A stretch of DNA of 64,000 bases from CAVVVS01 sp963751355 (GCA_963751355.1 CAVVVS010000001.1:56669-120668), one strand, 5' to 3'. Shown: positions 10,321 to 21,475, numbered from the stretch's first letter. Program-made: numbers and translations. Notes: generated from the sequence alone by a model not told the origin.

Positions 10321-10594
10321 TAATTACCGCCGTATTCTTTCATGTTATACATAATTCAATTAAAAACAGAATATTAATTTAACAATCATGAGTATGTTTA
10401 GCAATAAACAATGTTATGATATTGTTAAAAATCAATATTTTATTTTACCGGAGAATTGAGGAATTTATTTTATGTGTAGTTAAAATAATCGATGTTGTTG
10501 CTAAGATATGTATTTTTACGTTGAAAATCATTTAACAATCGGCAAGTGTAATAAAAGATGATCGCAATTTGCACAAGTTGGCTCCGGCCGTATC

Positions 10595-12983
10595 CTAAAA
10601 GATTGCCGCAGTCGACAACGTTAGGGTAAAATCCTTGAACGAGTTGTATCCAAAATCCAGCCTAAGTAATCCGAGGATTCTTGAAGTTCCGGCATAAACT
10701 TCCCAATATGGTTTATGTTGTGAAATACTTGGGAAATAGTTGGAATCATTTATTATTCTCATTGCACTTGCTCCAGTAATAATATCGATATCCCGGTCTG
10801 TCAGAAAATCTAATCCCAAGGCTTGGAATATTATCGTACGCCAGTTATGTTCAATATGCAAAGCAAGCATTTTGTCGCCTGCATACGAGTACGGTATTAA
10901 TCCCCTGAATGAAGTAACGGGGGAATAAAATCCCATGGACACTACCGGTGAAAAAATATGCTGTATCCCGTAACTCCCTGATATATATCCTGCTTCTACG
11001 TTTATAAGTAAATACGGTGAGACGAACAGTTCGTTATAAAATGTTTTGGTTTTAAATTGACCGGCAAAAAAGACTTTGACGTAATTAAAATCACTTTTAA
11101 AATTATAGTTCGATAGTTCAATATCAGTTAAGAAGCCGCTCTCCGGGATTATTTGTAATTCCATGGGTGAGTCTTTGTATTGTAATGAAAGTTCGATCTT
11201 TCTATCGAAACCGTAATTTATTTGCGGATTGGGTCTTATTATACGGTAACGGTTGAAGACAGTCAAGTATTTGTCCGCTTCAACTGAAGTTTGCTTTTCA
11301 GAAACAAATTTCAATTTACCAAGAATTATTTTTGAAAATTTTTGAATGAACGATAGGCTGATCCCTGTCGATAAGTAATAATTAAATTGGTCTTGAAATC
11401 CGAGGAAAACCGATTGCCGAGTTAAGAATACGAGAATAAGGATTTATTGGCTGCCATTCTTTAAGAGTATTAAATATTCCTAATTCTACTCCGTCGAAAA
11501 AGAAGGAAGATGGAGTATTGTATCCGAACAAAAATTGACCTACCATTTTTTTCATACCTAATGAATATCCCGCATAAGTATTTACATAATTTTTTTTGGT
11601 AAAAATATCGGCTTTATATTTAACTCCAGGAGTTATATATCCGACTCTGTTATTGTCCAAATAAACATAACTTCCGGCATAATCCATAATTTTTGAGACG
11701 ATATTGGAACCGGAAGAATTCTGATGTTCCGGCGATTCAGGAATGAGCCCAGCAAGTGCACCTTTAAACTTTATTGACTTTTGAAGGGTCATTGTACTAT
11801 CCAGTGTAGCAAACGCTTTGGTTTCGGCAGTTGTCAGAGGAATGGGGCGAAGAGATTCTATTTTTTCACTTGTTATTTCAACCGGAGGTTTATTGTTTTT
11901 AGAAGTATCGTTTGTAAATCCACCGTATTTCGATTTTACGGCGTCTTTTACAGAATCGGGTACCGAGCTGTTAATTTTATATCCGGTAATGCTGTTAACT
12001 ATTTGAAACGATAATGGTTCAATTCCAATTAACCCTGCAAAATTAAATTCAAAGGAAGCTTTCATATCAACATAATCGGGAAGCCGATAACCGTCGTATT
12101 TCCCCAAAGTTTGCTTGAAATTAATACTTAAATTATGGATATATGGAAACCTTAAACCCTTGCTATTGTGTAAATCCACTTTACAAATAGCATAATTATC
12201 ACCATCAATGTAAATCTCGCCCTCCACTAAAGGTTGTATTTTGGAGCGGGCGATAACCTTAATTTGATATAACGGAGCAGATGAAGTTTTAATGGTGTTA
12301 ATTAATTTATAGTTATAATAATCAAAAGCATTATCACAAAGCGGCAAGTATACTTCATTCGCAAGAACATTAATTGTATCGGCAGAAAAATCGACTATAA
12401 ATCTTTTGGTGAAATCCATATTCATGTTTTGAGATGTTTTTTTTCTGTTTTCCGTCTTGTGAGTCTCAAGTATAAATTCCTTTTCCCATGAACCGGGTTT
12501 GTTATAGCCCTTTAGAAACGATTCTTCCACAAGCGCAATTTCTCCGGCAGATTTAACTACTTTTTTTGAATAAGCGTTATATTCAAAATTTTTCAGCCCT
12601 TTTTTATTTAATTTTTTTCGTTTGATCGCTTCCCTTATTATGCGGTAAGCAGGATCCTCGTCAGTGACTAGTACATCTGGCAGCGTAATCGCTTGTTTCA
12701 CAAGATAGATTTCAATGTTTTTATCTTGTGGGATTGACACTGTTATTGTATCACGCCTATAACCGACGTACCTTATTATTAGTTTGTACGAACCTTGTTC
12801 GAGTTTAAATGAAAACTTTCCTTCGAGATTACTGACTGTGCCTGAATTTGTTCCGGCTAATAAAATTGATGCATAAGGTAGCGGATTATTCGTTTCCGAA
12901 TCTACAATTTTACCTCTGATTTCCCCCGTCTGTGCAAATATGTAATTTGAGATTAGTAAAAAGATGAAAATGCACTTTTTCAT
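10595..12983 (-). CDS. DUF5686 family outer-membrane-associated protein with CarboxypepD_reg-like N-terminus, frameshifted
   Basis: Two open frames form one gene. The first (12983 to 11382, 533 codons) has a signal peptide, a carboxypeptidase-regulatory-like beta-sandwich at ~20-105 (GEIRGKIVDSETNNPLPYASILLAGTNSGTVSNLEGKFS, here in two stretches), then DUF5686 core sequence. The second (to 10595; ~239 residues from a TTG at 11314) carries the barrel-like C-terminus with alternating aromatic strands. The second frame is already open upstream of that TTG and overlaps the end of the first: reading back from it gives FNYYLSTGISLSF, FSKIILGKLKF. The 2389-base span is one base off a multiple of three, so a single indel near 11,385-11,445 (a TTTTCC run lies there) explains the split. 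Intact length would be ~796 aa, close to the family norm as I recall it. Function of the family is unclear. Confidence 0.82.
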
Positions 12984-14206
12984 TTCAGGACCTAAAATTA
13001 CAAAAATTAATGTGACAATTTAAAGACGACAATCCCCTGCTAATGGTTACAACTACCGAAGTTTGATAATTTCTAACACTAAAGAATAAAATATTGGTCT
13101 AAACAAAAAGGGAAATAAATACTTTCTGCATGGGACACTGATTGGTATTCTGAGCTGCAGTAACGAAAGAATTGATTGGTTATTATTTTTAGGATGTGTT
13201 TAGAATGTGCCGAAATTAAAACCGGGATAATTTTGGTCTAACAAATTTAATTGTCCATTTTGCGGAGCAACAATTACATAGTTACTTTAAGTTTGCTCAC
13301 AAGTGCTTGTTAAAAAAAATTAACCCCCGTATGCTGAATAGAAAAATATATGTTGAAAAAACGAAAGATAATAAACGTCTGTAAAAATAAAATATATACC
13401 CCGGGTAATAACTATCGAATATTACTTCCATACCCAAGCTGTGCCACATCATATCAAATCACTTACTTCAACACCAATTTGCCCTCTTGATAAGAAGCAG
13501 GATGATATTTTATACTTACATCAACAGTTACTGATTTTACCCGGAGTATAAAAGGGTGATGCATTATAATTCATTTGAAGGACAATCTGTAACTAAGAGC
13601 ATTTTAATAAATTGAACTTATTTTTTATTTTTAGAGTCTCTTGAAAGTAATTGTTTTGCTTAATTGTCATTTCGATTTAACGGAAAAACACTCAATTCTA
13701 AAAGAAAACTCAGTGATAACTCCTTAGGAAGGACAAATAAACTATTCTGCAGAAAATATATTAATTTTTTTTTTGACCTTCTTAAAAACATTTTCCAATT
13801 CTGTTCGCCTATTGTTCTTCAAATTACAACTATAATGCCAATATTTATAAGGTTTAATAACAAAGTCTTCCATTATTCACGAAGAAAAATTTCTGCGAAT
13901 AAACTTCATCATGCGAAACTTTTTCATACTACTTAAAAAGAATAAGAAAAATTTTTTGCGTACATGATATATTAATTCTTACAATATCGGATGTTTTCTA
14001 TAACATTTAGATAATCTTTATTATTAATGAATTTGAGTGATAATTTGTAAAAAAATCTTATTCTTAATAATTAAGCATAAAATATTAAGATAGTGAATTT
14101 AAACTTCATGAAAATAATTTTTGAAATACTTTAAAATTTCACTATACTAAGACATCTAATCATTTTTGTGCGAAGCAGGCTTTATTTGTAAATATAGGGG
14201 AGGTGT
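12984..14206. other. 1.2-kb A+T-rich gap without a convincing gene
   Basis: No family is recognisable on either strand. A minus-strand stretch at 13463-13564 encodes 33 residues (MHHPFILRVKSV..., ending SYQEGKLVLK) with plausible protein-like composition and could be the tail of a lost gene. A 90-codon plus-strand frame at 13664-13936 has low-complexity, Phe/Ile/Lys-rich content and no ribosome-binding site. The gap separates the minus-strand DUF5686 gene from plus-strand nhaA, so it must contain both upstream regions. Confidence 0.4.
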
Positions 14207-15547
14207 ATGAAGCAATCTACGACTGCTCCTACAATAGAAATTCTTTTACGTCCCTTCAATAAGTTTTTTCAAGCTGAAACAGCCGGTGGGATAATTCTTT
14301 TAGTATGCACTGTTATAGCGATGAGCTGGGCAAATTCTTCCTGGTCAAATTATTATTTCGATTTGTGGCATATAAAAATATCGTTAACATTCGGAAAAAC
14401 AGGTTTAGATTATTCAATTCACCATTGGATAAACGACGGATTAATGGCGGTTTTCTTTTTCGTTGTCGGTCTCGAAATTAAGCGGGAACTACTTGTCGGT
14501 GAATTATCGGGAATAAAAAAAGCATCTTTACCGGTGGCTGCTGCTCTGGGCGGAATGATATTCCCCGCAGTTTTTTACTTTATTTTAAATTCCGGGGGTG
14601 TGGGTGAACCAGGCTGGGGCATTCCGATGGCAACCGATATTGCATTTGCTATAGGAATTCTGGCATTGCTCGGAAAAAACCTCCCCATTTCTTTAAAAGT
14701 ATTTGTAACCGCTCTGGCAATTGTGGATGATATAGGTGCGGTTATCGTTATCGCTTTTTTCTATACAGCTCAGATTTCATGGAGCAGCCTCTGGATAGCA
14801 GCGATAATTTATACTTTCCTTATAATCATTAATCTCATGGGTGTAAGAAATTTATTAGTTTATTCATTGCTTGGAATCGGACTCTGGCTTTGCTTTATAA
14901 GCTCGGGTATTCATGCAACTGTTGCCGGGGTTTTGCTTGCCCTTGTAATACCGGCAAAATCCAGGATAAATACCATTGAATTTTCTGAAAGCACTTCAAA
15001 TTTACTGGATGATTTCGACGATGCCGGTGAAGAAGGTGTAAATGTACTGAATAATGAAGAACGTCAAACTATTATTCAAGAAATTGAAAATAACTTCAAA
15101 AAAATGATGACTCCGCTACAGAGATTTGAACACGAATTAACTCCCTGGGTTTCATTTTTCATTATGCCGCTGTTTGCTTTAGCTAATGCCGGAGTTTCTT
15201 TGAAAGGTGATATTTTTAATTCACTCACTAATTCCATTAGCCTTGGCATTATTACCGGTCTTTTTTTTGGAAAGCAGATTGGAATTTTTGTTTTCTCATG
15301 GTTATCCGTTAAATTCGGACTGGCTGAGAAACCTGGTGCTTTAAATTGGAAACAAATTTATGCTGCAGGTATTTTGGCAGGCGTAGGATTCACAATGTCG
15401 CTTTTCATTACAAATTTAGCATTTAATACAGAAGAATTATTAGATGTTGCTAAAATAGGAATTCTTACAGCATCATTAATTTCCGGGATTGTCAGTTTTG
15501 TCTTGCTTAAAAAAAGTCTGAAGAATAATTTCCCCGGATCTGTTTAA
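14207..15547 (+). CDS. nhaA: Na+/H+ antiporter NhaA
   Basis: 446 aa polytopic membrane protein. It starts after a strong GGGGAGGTGT ribosome-binding site. Typical NhaA sequence runs throughout (ETAGGIILLVCTVIAMSWANS, MATDIAFAIGILALLG). The ion-binding Asp pair is in ALAIVDDIGAVI (D174, D175, equivalent to E. coli D163/D164), with D144 at the D133 position. A charged cytoplasmic insert at ~265-305 (LLDDFDDAGEEGVNVL) lies between helices; longer than in E. coli. It exchanges internal Na+ for external H+ for salt and pH homeostasis. It is a single-gene unit upstream of gpmI. Confidence 0.95.
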   Translation: MKQSTTAPTIEILLRPFNKFFQAETAGGIILLVCTVIAMSWANSSWSNYYFDLWHIKISLTFGKTGLDYSIHHWINDGLMAVFFFVVGLEIKRELLVGELSGIKKASLPVAAALGGMIFPAVFYFILNSGGVGEPGWGIPMATDIAFAIGILALLGKNLPISLKVFVTALAIVDDIGAVIVIAFFYTAQISWSSLWIAAIIYTFLIIINLMGVRNLLVYSLLGIGLWLCFISSGIHATVAGVLLALVIPAKSRINTIEFSESTSNLLDDFDDAGEEGVNVLNNEERQTIIQEIENNFKKMMTPLQRFEHELTPWVSFFIMPLFALANAGVSLKGDIFNSLTNSISLGIITGLFFGKQIGIFVFSWLSVKFGLAEKPGALNWKQIYAAGILAGVGFTMSLFITNLAFNTEELLDVAKIGILTASLISGIVSFVLLKKSLKNNFPGSV

Positions 15548-15728
15548 AAATTAAAAGTTCAGACTATAGTCCCACAAACTTAAATCCATGTTTCATGCCC
15601 GGTCTTTAAATTTATTCTAATGCTCCTGCTATCACTAATTTACCTGCATTTTTGTTATTTTTACAATAATAGATTAAAATAATAATTAACTTAGTTTATA
15701 ATTATTCATATAAAAAGTAAGGATAACG

Positions 15729-17358
15729 ATGTCTTTAAAATTAGAAAAACTTGAAAATTTTCATGGTAGAAAAGGTCCGCTCTTATTAAATTATAATGGA
15801 TGGAGTGGGACTCGGTAAAGAATATGAAGGTAATGCAGTATTTAAAGCGAAAACACCGGTACTGGATAAACTATTTCAGTCTCCCCTTTTTACTAAATTA
15901 AAAGCTCACGGTCCTGCTGTTGGTCTTCCTTCCGATGACGACATGGGTAATAGTGAAGTGGGACATAATGCATTGGGTGCTGGAAGAATATTTATTCAGG
16001 GAGCAAAACTGGTAAATAAGTCAATTGAATCAGGTGATATTTATAAATCGGATGTATGGAAAAATGTTATAAAGTCAGGCAAAAACGGTGGAACAGTACA
16101 TTTTCTTGGTCTGCTTTCCGACGGAAATGTTCATTCACACATTAAACATCTTTTTGCGTTGATAAATAAATGTGCCGAAGAAGGGATAAAAGAGGTTCGT
16201 ATTCATACATTGCTCGACGGCAGAGATGTTCCGGGCAGAACCGCATTGGATTATATTAAACCGACAGTTGAACTGCTTGATAAAATTTCAAACGAAAACG
16301 GATTTGATTATAAAATAGCATCGGGCGGCGGAAGGATGAAGGTTACTATGGACAGGTACAACGCAGACTGGGAAATAGTAAAACGAGGATGGGATGCTCA
16401 TGTTAGAGGTATAGGAAGGAAATTTTCATCTGCCGAAGAAGCTGTTAAAACCATGTATGCCGAAGATGAAAAAATGATTGACCAATATCTGGATCCATTC
16501 GTTATTGTCGATTCCGGCAACAACCCGGTCGGGAAAATAAAAGATAGCGATGCGGTTGTATTTTTCAATTTCCGGGGTGACCGAGCAATTGAAATTTCAA
16601 AAGCATTTGAGAATAAAAGCTTCGATAAATTCAACCGAGTAGAATTTCCCAATGTATATTATACCGGCATGATGGAATACGACGGTGATACTCATATCCC
16701 CAAAAATTATTTGGTTCAACCTCCCGTTATCGATAGAAGCATCAGCGAATATCTTTGTGCGGAAGGGATCACTTCATTCGCAATTTCTGAAACACAAAAG
16801 TTCGGTCATGTCACTTATTTTTGGAACGGCAATAAATCCGGTTATGTAAATAAAGAATTGGAATCTTATATTGAGATCCCATCCGATAAAATTGAATTTG
16901 ATAAAGCTCCTCAAATGAAAGCTCATGAAATTGCGGAGAAATCAAAAGAATTATTAAAATCCGGGAAATATAAATTTGGAAGATTAAATTTTGCTAACGG
17001 CGATATGGTTGGACACACCGGGAATCTGGAAGCTGCTATTGTAGCTGTGGAAACTACCGATAAATACGTAGGTGAATTATTAGAGGTTATCGATGAATTG
17101 AATGGAATTGCACTAGTCACCGCAGACCACGGTAATTCCGATGAGATGTTCACTGTTAAAGACGGTAAAAAAACCCCGAAAACATCGCATACTCTGAATC
17201 CGGTTCCCTTTATCATTTACGATCCGGGGTACAACGGAGAGTACAAGATGGCTGGGATAAAAAATCCCGGACTTACAAATATCGCTTCAACAATTCTTAA
17301 TCTATTAGGATACAAAAAGGTTGAAGATTATGATGAGTCTCTGATTTCATTTAAATGA
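15729..17358 (+). CDS. gpmI: 2,3-bisphosphoglycerate-independent phosphoglycerate mutase, with 1-base insertion near codon 20
   Basis: The continuous frame begins at an internal ATG (15796), but the real start is the ATG at 15729 behind AAGTAAGGATAACG. Its first residues MSLKLEKLENFHGRKGPLLL run into the catalytic start of the family (LLLIIMDGVGLG) only if one A of the AAA at 15788-15790 is removed; as written, the upstream frame ends at a TAA shortly after. Corrected length ~542 aa, usual for GpmI. The metal-ligand Asp (MDGVGLG) and catalytic Ser (DDDMGNSEVGHNALGAGR) are intact, as are GGGRMKVTMDRY and VTADHGNSDEM. The enzyme interconverts 3- and 2-phosphoglycerate in glycolysis. Because no other mutase is visible, a sequence error is the likeliest cause. 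Confidence 0.93.
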
Positions 17359-17881
17359 TTACTAATTTTAGACAAACGTAACACTTTGCCCCCTGAAGAT
17401 GTAAATCCGGATTATTTTTAAATTTGAAGTTTCCCGGACAGTATGGCAAAAAAGTTAAAAACAAGGTTGCAAAATAATTCGTATAAAATGAGCGGAATGA
17501 GAAAACGAGTGGTTGTTCGAATTATTGAATGAGACTGTCCAAAAGTAAAATATTTTAAAAAAATAGAATGCTGATATTATAGATTCTTGATTTTACAATT
17601 ACTTTTCGGACAGGCTCATGCAATGTGCATTTAAGACTTTATGAATAATAATATGCCCCTATAATAAAATAAGAGACTATTGGCACCGTAAACAACTTTA
17701 CACTGTTTTTGATAATAAAACAGTATACCGCTACGTAACAATCTATTTAATGATGCCCCGGATCCGGCATATTTGAATTAATTGCCTACAAAGCATAAAT
17801 TTAGACTTGATTTTCAGAATCATTTTAGCAATCTTTCTTTCACTTTTTTAATGAAAAACACTCAATAGGGAGCCGTTTTTA
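17359..17881. other. 0.5-kb gap upstream of the PorV-like gene
   Basis: No coding sequence is recognised. It contains the inverted-repeat element at 17531-17617. The 3' end should hold the promoter of the PorV-like gene, whose ATG follows TAGGGAGCCG. Confidence 0.5.
17531..17617. mobile_element. MITE-like element with GAGACTGTCC...GGACAGGCTC ends
   Basis: An 87-base A+T-rich segment is bounded by imperfect terminal inverted repeats. Left end is GAGACTGTCCAAAAGTAA; the right end, read in reverse complement, is GAGCCTGTCCGAAAAGTAA. There is no coding capacity. A related element with the same kind of ends is at 55162-55266. A transposase matching these ends is not in the window. Confidence 0.55.
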
Positions 17882-18925
17882 ATGCCCAAAAAATTTATCC
17901 TTCTTTTTACAATCCTGATACTAATAATTCCACAATTAAAAGCCCAAACAGTTTTTGGAAAATATGCAGGCGAATTTATGGCAATCGGAGTAGGCGGCAG
18001 AGCATTAGGCATGGGCGGCGCATATGTTGCTGTTGCCAATGATGTTACTTCAGGTTATTATAATCCTGCCGGGTTAGCACATCTTAATTATCCTCAAATT
18101 TCTTTAATGCACGATGAAAGATTCGGAAGTTTGGTTAATTATGATTATGCTGCAGTTGCCTTTCCTTATGGTAAAGATATGAGTTTTGGTGTCAGTATTA
18201 TTAGATTAGGAATTGATGGAATACCATACACAAAAGATGCTTTGATAGATAAAAATACAGGTCAGCCTATTTACGATATCAATCAGCCTTCTGCAAGGTT
18301 GGATTACAGCAAGATAACGGAATTCAGCGACCAGGATTGGGCATTTTATCTATCTTTTGCAAAAAGACATTCCAATAAATTCTATTACGGTGCGAATGTA
18401 AAACTCATTTACGAAAAATTGGCAGGGTATTCTGCTTATGGTATCGGTTTTGATGTGGGTGCATGGTACATGCCGTTTGAGAATTTTTCCCTGGGCGGAA
18501 ACGTTCAAGATGTTACTACAACTCTAGTCGCATGGAGCACCGGTAGAAATGAACTTATTACTCCCACCGCAAAAGTTGGGGCTGCTTACCAGCTTCATAT
18601 ACTAGGCGGAACGGTTATGCCTGCTTTAGATTTTGACATCAGGTTCGAGAACAGGAGATTTGCATCGAATTTTAACTTAGGTCCTGTTAGTTTTGATATG
18701 CATGCGGGATTAGAGTATAACTTTAATAACTTGTTCTCGGTCAGGGCGGGATATAATGACGTAAAACAATTTACCATTGGTGCAGGTATTAAATTGCCAA
18801 AATTGAATATCGACTATTCTTTCGCTCGATTTAGCGGTTCGGAGACAGAAAGACTTCCAGATACTCATAGGATTTCATTAATTCTAACACTTGAAGAGCC
18901 TAAATTTTTAAGGTCCGGATCATAA
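17882..18925 (+). CDS. PorV/PorQ-family outer-membrane protein
   Basis: 347 aa. A signal peptide (to ~LKAQT, residue 21-22) is followed by family-typical sequence: FGKYAGEFMAIGVGGRALGMGGAYVAVANDVTSGYYNPAGLA. The rest alternates beta strands with aromatic girdles to the end (LNIDYSFARFSG..., RISLILTLE), consistent with an FadL-like barrel. PorV delivers T9SS cargo to attachment machinery; in this phylum many PorV/PorQ paralogues exist, so cargo handling is inferred. The T9SS-tailed proteins at 1-6 kb would be natural clients. It is monocistronic and convergent with the response-regulator gene. Confidence 0.87.
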   Translation: MPKKFILLFTILILIIPQLKAQTVFGKYAGEFMAIGVGGRALGMGGAYVAVANDVTSGYYNPAGLAHLNYPQISLMHDERFGSLVNYDYAAVAFPYGKDMSFGVSIIRLGIDGIPYTKDALIDKNTGQPIYDINQPSARLDYSKITEFSDQDWAFYLSFAKRHSNKFYYGANVKLIYEKLAGYSAYGIGFDVGAWYMPFENFSLGGNVQDVTTTLVAWSTGRNELITPTAKVGAAYQLHILGGTVMPALDFDIRFENRRFASNFNLGPVSFDMHAGLEYNFNNLFSVRAGYNDVKQFTIGAGIKLPKLNIDYSFARFSGSETERLPDTHRISLILTLEEPKFLRSGS

Positions 18926-18951
18926 TAAAAAGTTAACTTATTCGAACAATT

Positions 18952-19365
18952 TTATTTAGTTCCCGTTTCCCCCCTCTTTTTTCCAAGGGTTTCAAGCAGT
19001 GTACTCATCAAAACCCTATTTTCAATTGGTTTTGTAAGGAATACATCCACCCCGGCATGCAAGGCATTTTCTCTATCTTTCTTAAAGGCATGCGCGGATA
19101 AACATACAACAGGTATGTTTTTGTACTTTTGTAATTTTCTAAGTTCCTGCGTTAATTCCAACCCGTTTTTATCCCCTTTGAGTGAAATATCCATTAAAAT
19201 TAAATCAAAATCGGAATTATTTAAATGTTCATAAAATGATTTTTCAGAATCACAAATTTCTACTTCAAACTCATGTTTCAAAAACATTTCCAGAAATTTC
19301 TGATTCTCGAAATCATCTTCCGTAATCAATATCCTTGGTTTCTTGGGGTCTTCGTTGTCCGGCAT
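18952..19365 (-). CDS. Stand-alone response-regulator receiver domain
   Basis: 137 aa, one receiver domain with no output domain. Acidic pair D17/D18, phosphoacceptor D59 (FDLILMDISLKG), Ser of CLSAHA near 90, and K112 in FLTKP are all present. It lies 11 bases downstream of the PAS histidine kinase on the same strand, so the kinase is its probable phosphodonor. A similar single-domain receiver is at 22049-22429, suggesting duplication of this module. Confidence 0.9.
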   Translation of the reverse strand: MPDNEDPKKPRILITEDDFENQKFLEMFLKHEFEVEICDSEKSFYEHLNNSDFDLILMDISLKGDKNGLELTQELRKLQKYKNIPVVCLSAHAFKKDRENALHAGVDVFLTKPIENRVLMSTLLETLGKKRGETGTK

Positions 19366-19376
19366 TTTTTATCTCC

Positions 19377-20648
19377 TTATTCGTTAAAAATGAGTGTAAA
19401 ATTTGAACCTTTATTTTTCTCACTTGATACTAATATATCGGCGTTATTTAATTCAGCAAATTTTTTGCACAAAGCAAGTCCCAGTCCATTTCCCTCAAAA
19501 GGTCTGTTGTAACCCATTACTTCCTGGGTAAACGGCTTAAATATATCTTCAATATATTCCTTCAACAAACCTATCCCTGTATCCAAAACTGAAACAAATA
19601 TTTTATTGTTTTTATCTCTGTCTATCACCGCTTTGACGATACCTTTTTCGGTATACTTTATAGCGTTATCAATTAAATTTAATAATATTTGATTCAATGC
19701 ATATTTGTCACCGAATATAACTGCATCAGCAATTAAATTTTCATAATAAAGATCGAGGGATTTTGATTTAGCTTCGGAATCATATTTGCTAATCAGACCT
19801 CGAACTAATTCATTCAGATCTATTTTTTCAAATTTTGAATCGTACTTACCCGTTTGCAATTGAGCCATATTCAGTAATTGTTCTATAGTGCGTGTCAATC
19901 TTCTGCTGCTATTTTCAATTGCCATGAAAGCGTATTCCAAATCGGGAGAAATCTTTTCTTTGATTTCATCTTTAATCAGTGTATTGAAACCAAGAACAGC
20001 GGTAAGAGGGGAACGAATTTCGTGAGACATTTGTGCGAGGAAATAAGATTTTATTTTTTCTGAATCTTCAATTTTTTTTAATGCCGCTTTCAGCTTATTT
20101 TCAGCAAGTTTGAGATCCGTGATATCACTTCCGTAAATCTGTCCGATACCCATTTCAGGCAGACCCGTAATAGTGAACTTGTAATACTTATCGTCTATTT
20201 GAGAAATTAAATCTATATTTCTACCCTTTTCAATAGACTCATGCAGGTCAATTTGATCAATCTCTTTAATCAATTCCTTTAGGTTCTTTCCCACTACATA
20301 GATATTTTTGCAAAGTTCAGATCCTGCTTTATTTGTTATTAAAATTTTCCCGGTCTCATCAAACTGGAAAACCGGGTCGGGATCTAGCTCCGCAAACGCA
20401 GCCATTAGCTGTGTTTGTTTAGCCTTAATATCTTTTTTCCCCAGTACAAAATGTCCCCGCATCGGAGCTATTATATATTTATAAAAGATAAACATAACCG
20501 CAATAATAAATACCAGTAATAAAATAGAATAAATTATAGGATTATCCAACCTGAAAAAAGAATCTTTAGCCGTCGTCTTTAAATATGCAGAAGAAGAGTC
20601 TGATAAGGATTTGAAGAACTGGGGTAAGGATAAGATATATGTGTGCAT
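19377..20648 (-). CDS. Membrane-bound PAS-domain sensor histidine kinase
   Basis: 423 aa. One transmembrane helix (~38-60), a PAS domain (~80-178), HisKA with H209 in LAQMSHEIRSPLTAVLGF, then HATPase_c with N box NQILLNLIDNAIKY, G1 DTGIGL, F box DIFKPF and G2 GNGLGLALCKKF. The residues before the helix (about 10-30, FFKSLSDSSSAYLK) are encoded by a segment that recurs twice, decayed, in the upstream noncoding region. No strong ribosome-binding site precedes this ATG, so the start is less certain than the domains. It pairs with the receiver gene directly downstream. Confidence 0.9.
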   Translation of the reverse strand: MHTYILSLPQFFKSLSDSSSAYLKTTAKDSFFRLDNPIIYSILLLVFIIAVMFIFYKYIIAPMRGHFVLGKKDIKAKQTQLMAAFAELDPDPVFQFDETGKILITNKAGSELCKNIYVVGKNLKELIKEIDQIDLHESIEKGRNIDLISQIDDKYYKFTITGLPEMGIGQIYGSDITDLKLAENKLKAALKKIEDSEKIKSYFLAQMSHEIRSPLTAVLGFNTLIKDEIKEKISPDLEYAFMAIENSSRRLTRTIEQLLNMAQLQTGKYDSKFEKIDLNELVRGLISKYDSEAKSKSLDLYYENLIADAVIFGDKYALNQILLNLIDNAIKYTEKGIVKAVIDRDKNNKIFVSVLDTGIGLLKEYIEDIFKPFTQEVMGYNRPFEGNGLGLALCKKFAELNNADILVSSEKNKGSNFTLIFNE

Positions 20649-21475
20649 TTGTCAATCCGGATAGTATATTAAGGAATTTTTGACTACCATTGTCACTTTA
20701 AGAAATAATACAAATATTAAAATACTAAAATATTTCAAGGATGTTAATAATTATTCTTGCCCGCATTCTACAGGTAAGTGATTTAGATTTAAGGTTTTAA
20801 CATTACTCGCTATTGATACAAAAGAACATTTAAAATAAGGGACTATAATGTTTATTGTTAAAAATAATTCCGGAGTCCTCTTCTTTAAATATGCAGTAGA
20901 AGAGTCCAATAAGGATTTGAAAAGCAATTGGAAATCACAAAATTTTTATATACAATAGTAAATCCTGAAAGGATATTTAATTAGCCTATCATTGTACTTA
21001 TCTCACTTAATAATAGTATAATAAAAAAGATCTTAATAATTTTTTAATCGATAACATTGTTTTCGTTCATCGTTCTCTATGATAATATGATAATCAATAT
21101 TAAATAATTAAGTGTGTTCATTAAAATAAAAATGTAAACCATTAAATCCAAAATTTTACTAATCAGAAATAAGAGATCACTTGCCTGTAAAGATGATTAT
21201 TGTATAAATGGGTCCACTCTAAAAAGGGTATAAATGTCGTTCTGAAGAAGTGAAGCGACTGATTAATCTCCATCATTATACTGAGCTAGAGATTCTTCCC
21301 CCGGTCAAATTCGGGGTCAGAATGACCCGACTGAGCTTTTCAGAATGGACTCATAAATAACAAATCGAATTTGGTACAAAGAGAAAATTTCAGATTATCT
21401 GTCAAGACTTACTTCAGTTATAGAGTCATCCTCTTTAAACATGCAGAAAAAGAGCTCGATAAGAATATCAAAACC
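20571..21475 (-). repeat. Three copies of a ~50-base segment derived from the kinase 5' end
   Basis: Copies lie at 20571-20620 (inside the kinase gene), 20875-20931 and 21425-21475, all in the same orientation. They share the core TTTAAATATGCAGAAGAAGAGT and GATAAGGATTTGAA with drift. Copy 2 read on the minus strand still gives FKSLLDSSTAYLKK against FKSLSDSSSAYLKT in the kinase. Similarity between copies 1 and 2 extends weakly into the next ~90 bases. This looks like repeated duplication of the kinase 5' end followed by decay. Confidence 0.6.

Noticed and set aside
13664..13936. 90-codon plus-strand frame as a gene
   Set aside because: A+T-driven residue content, no ribosome-binding site and no recognisable domain.
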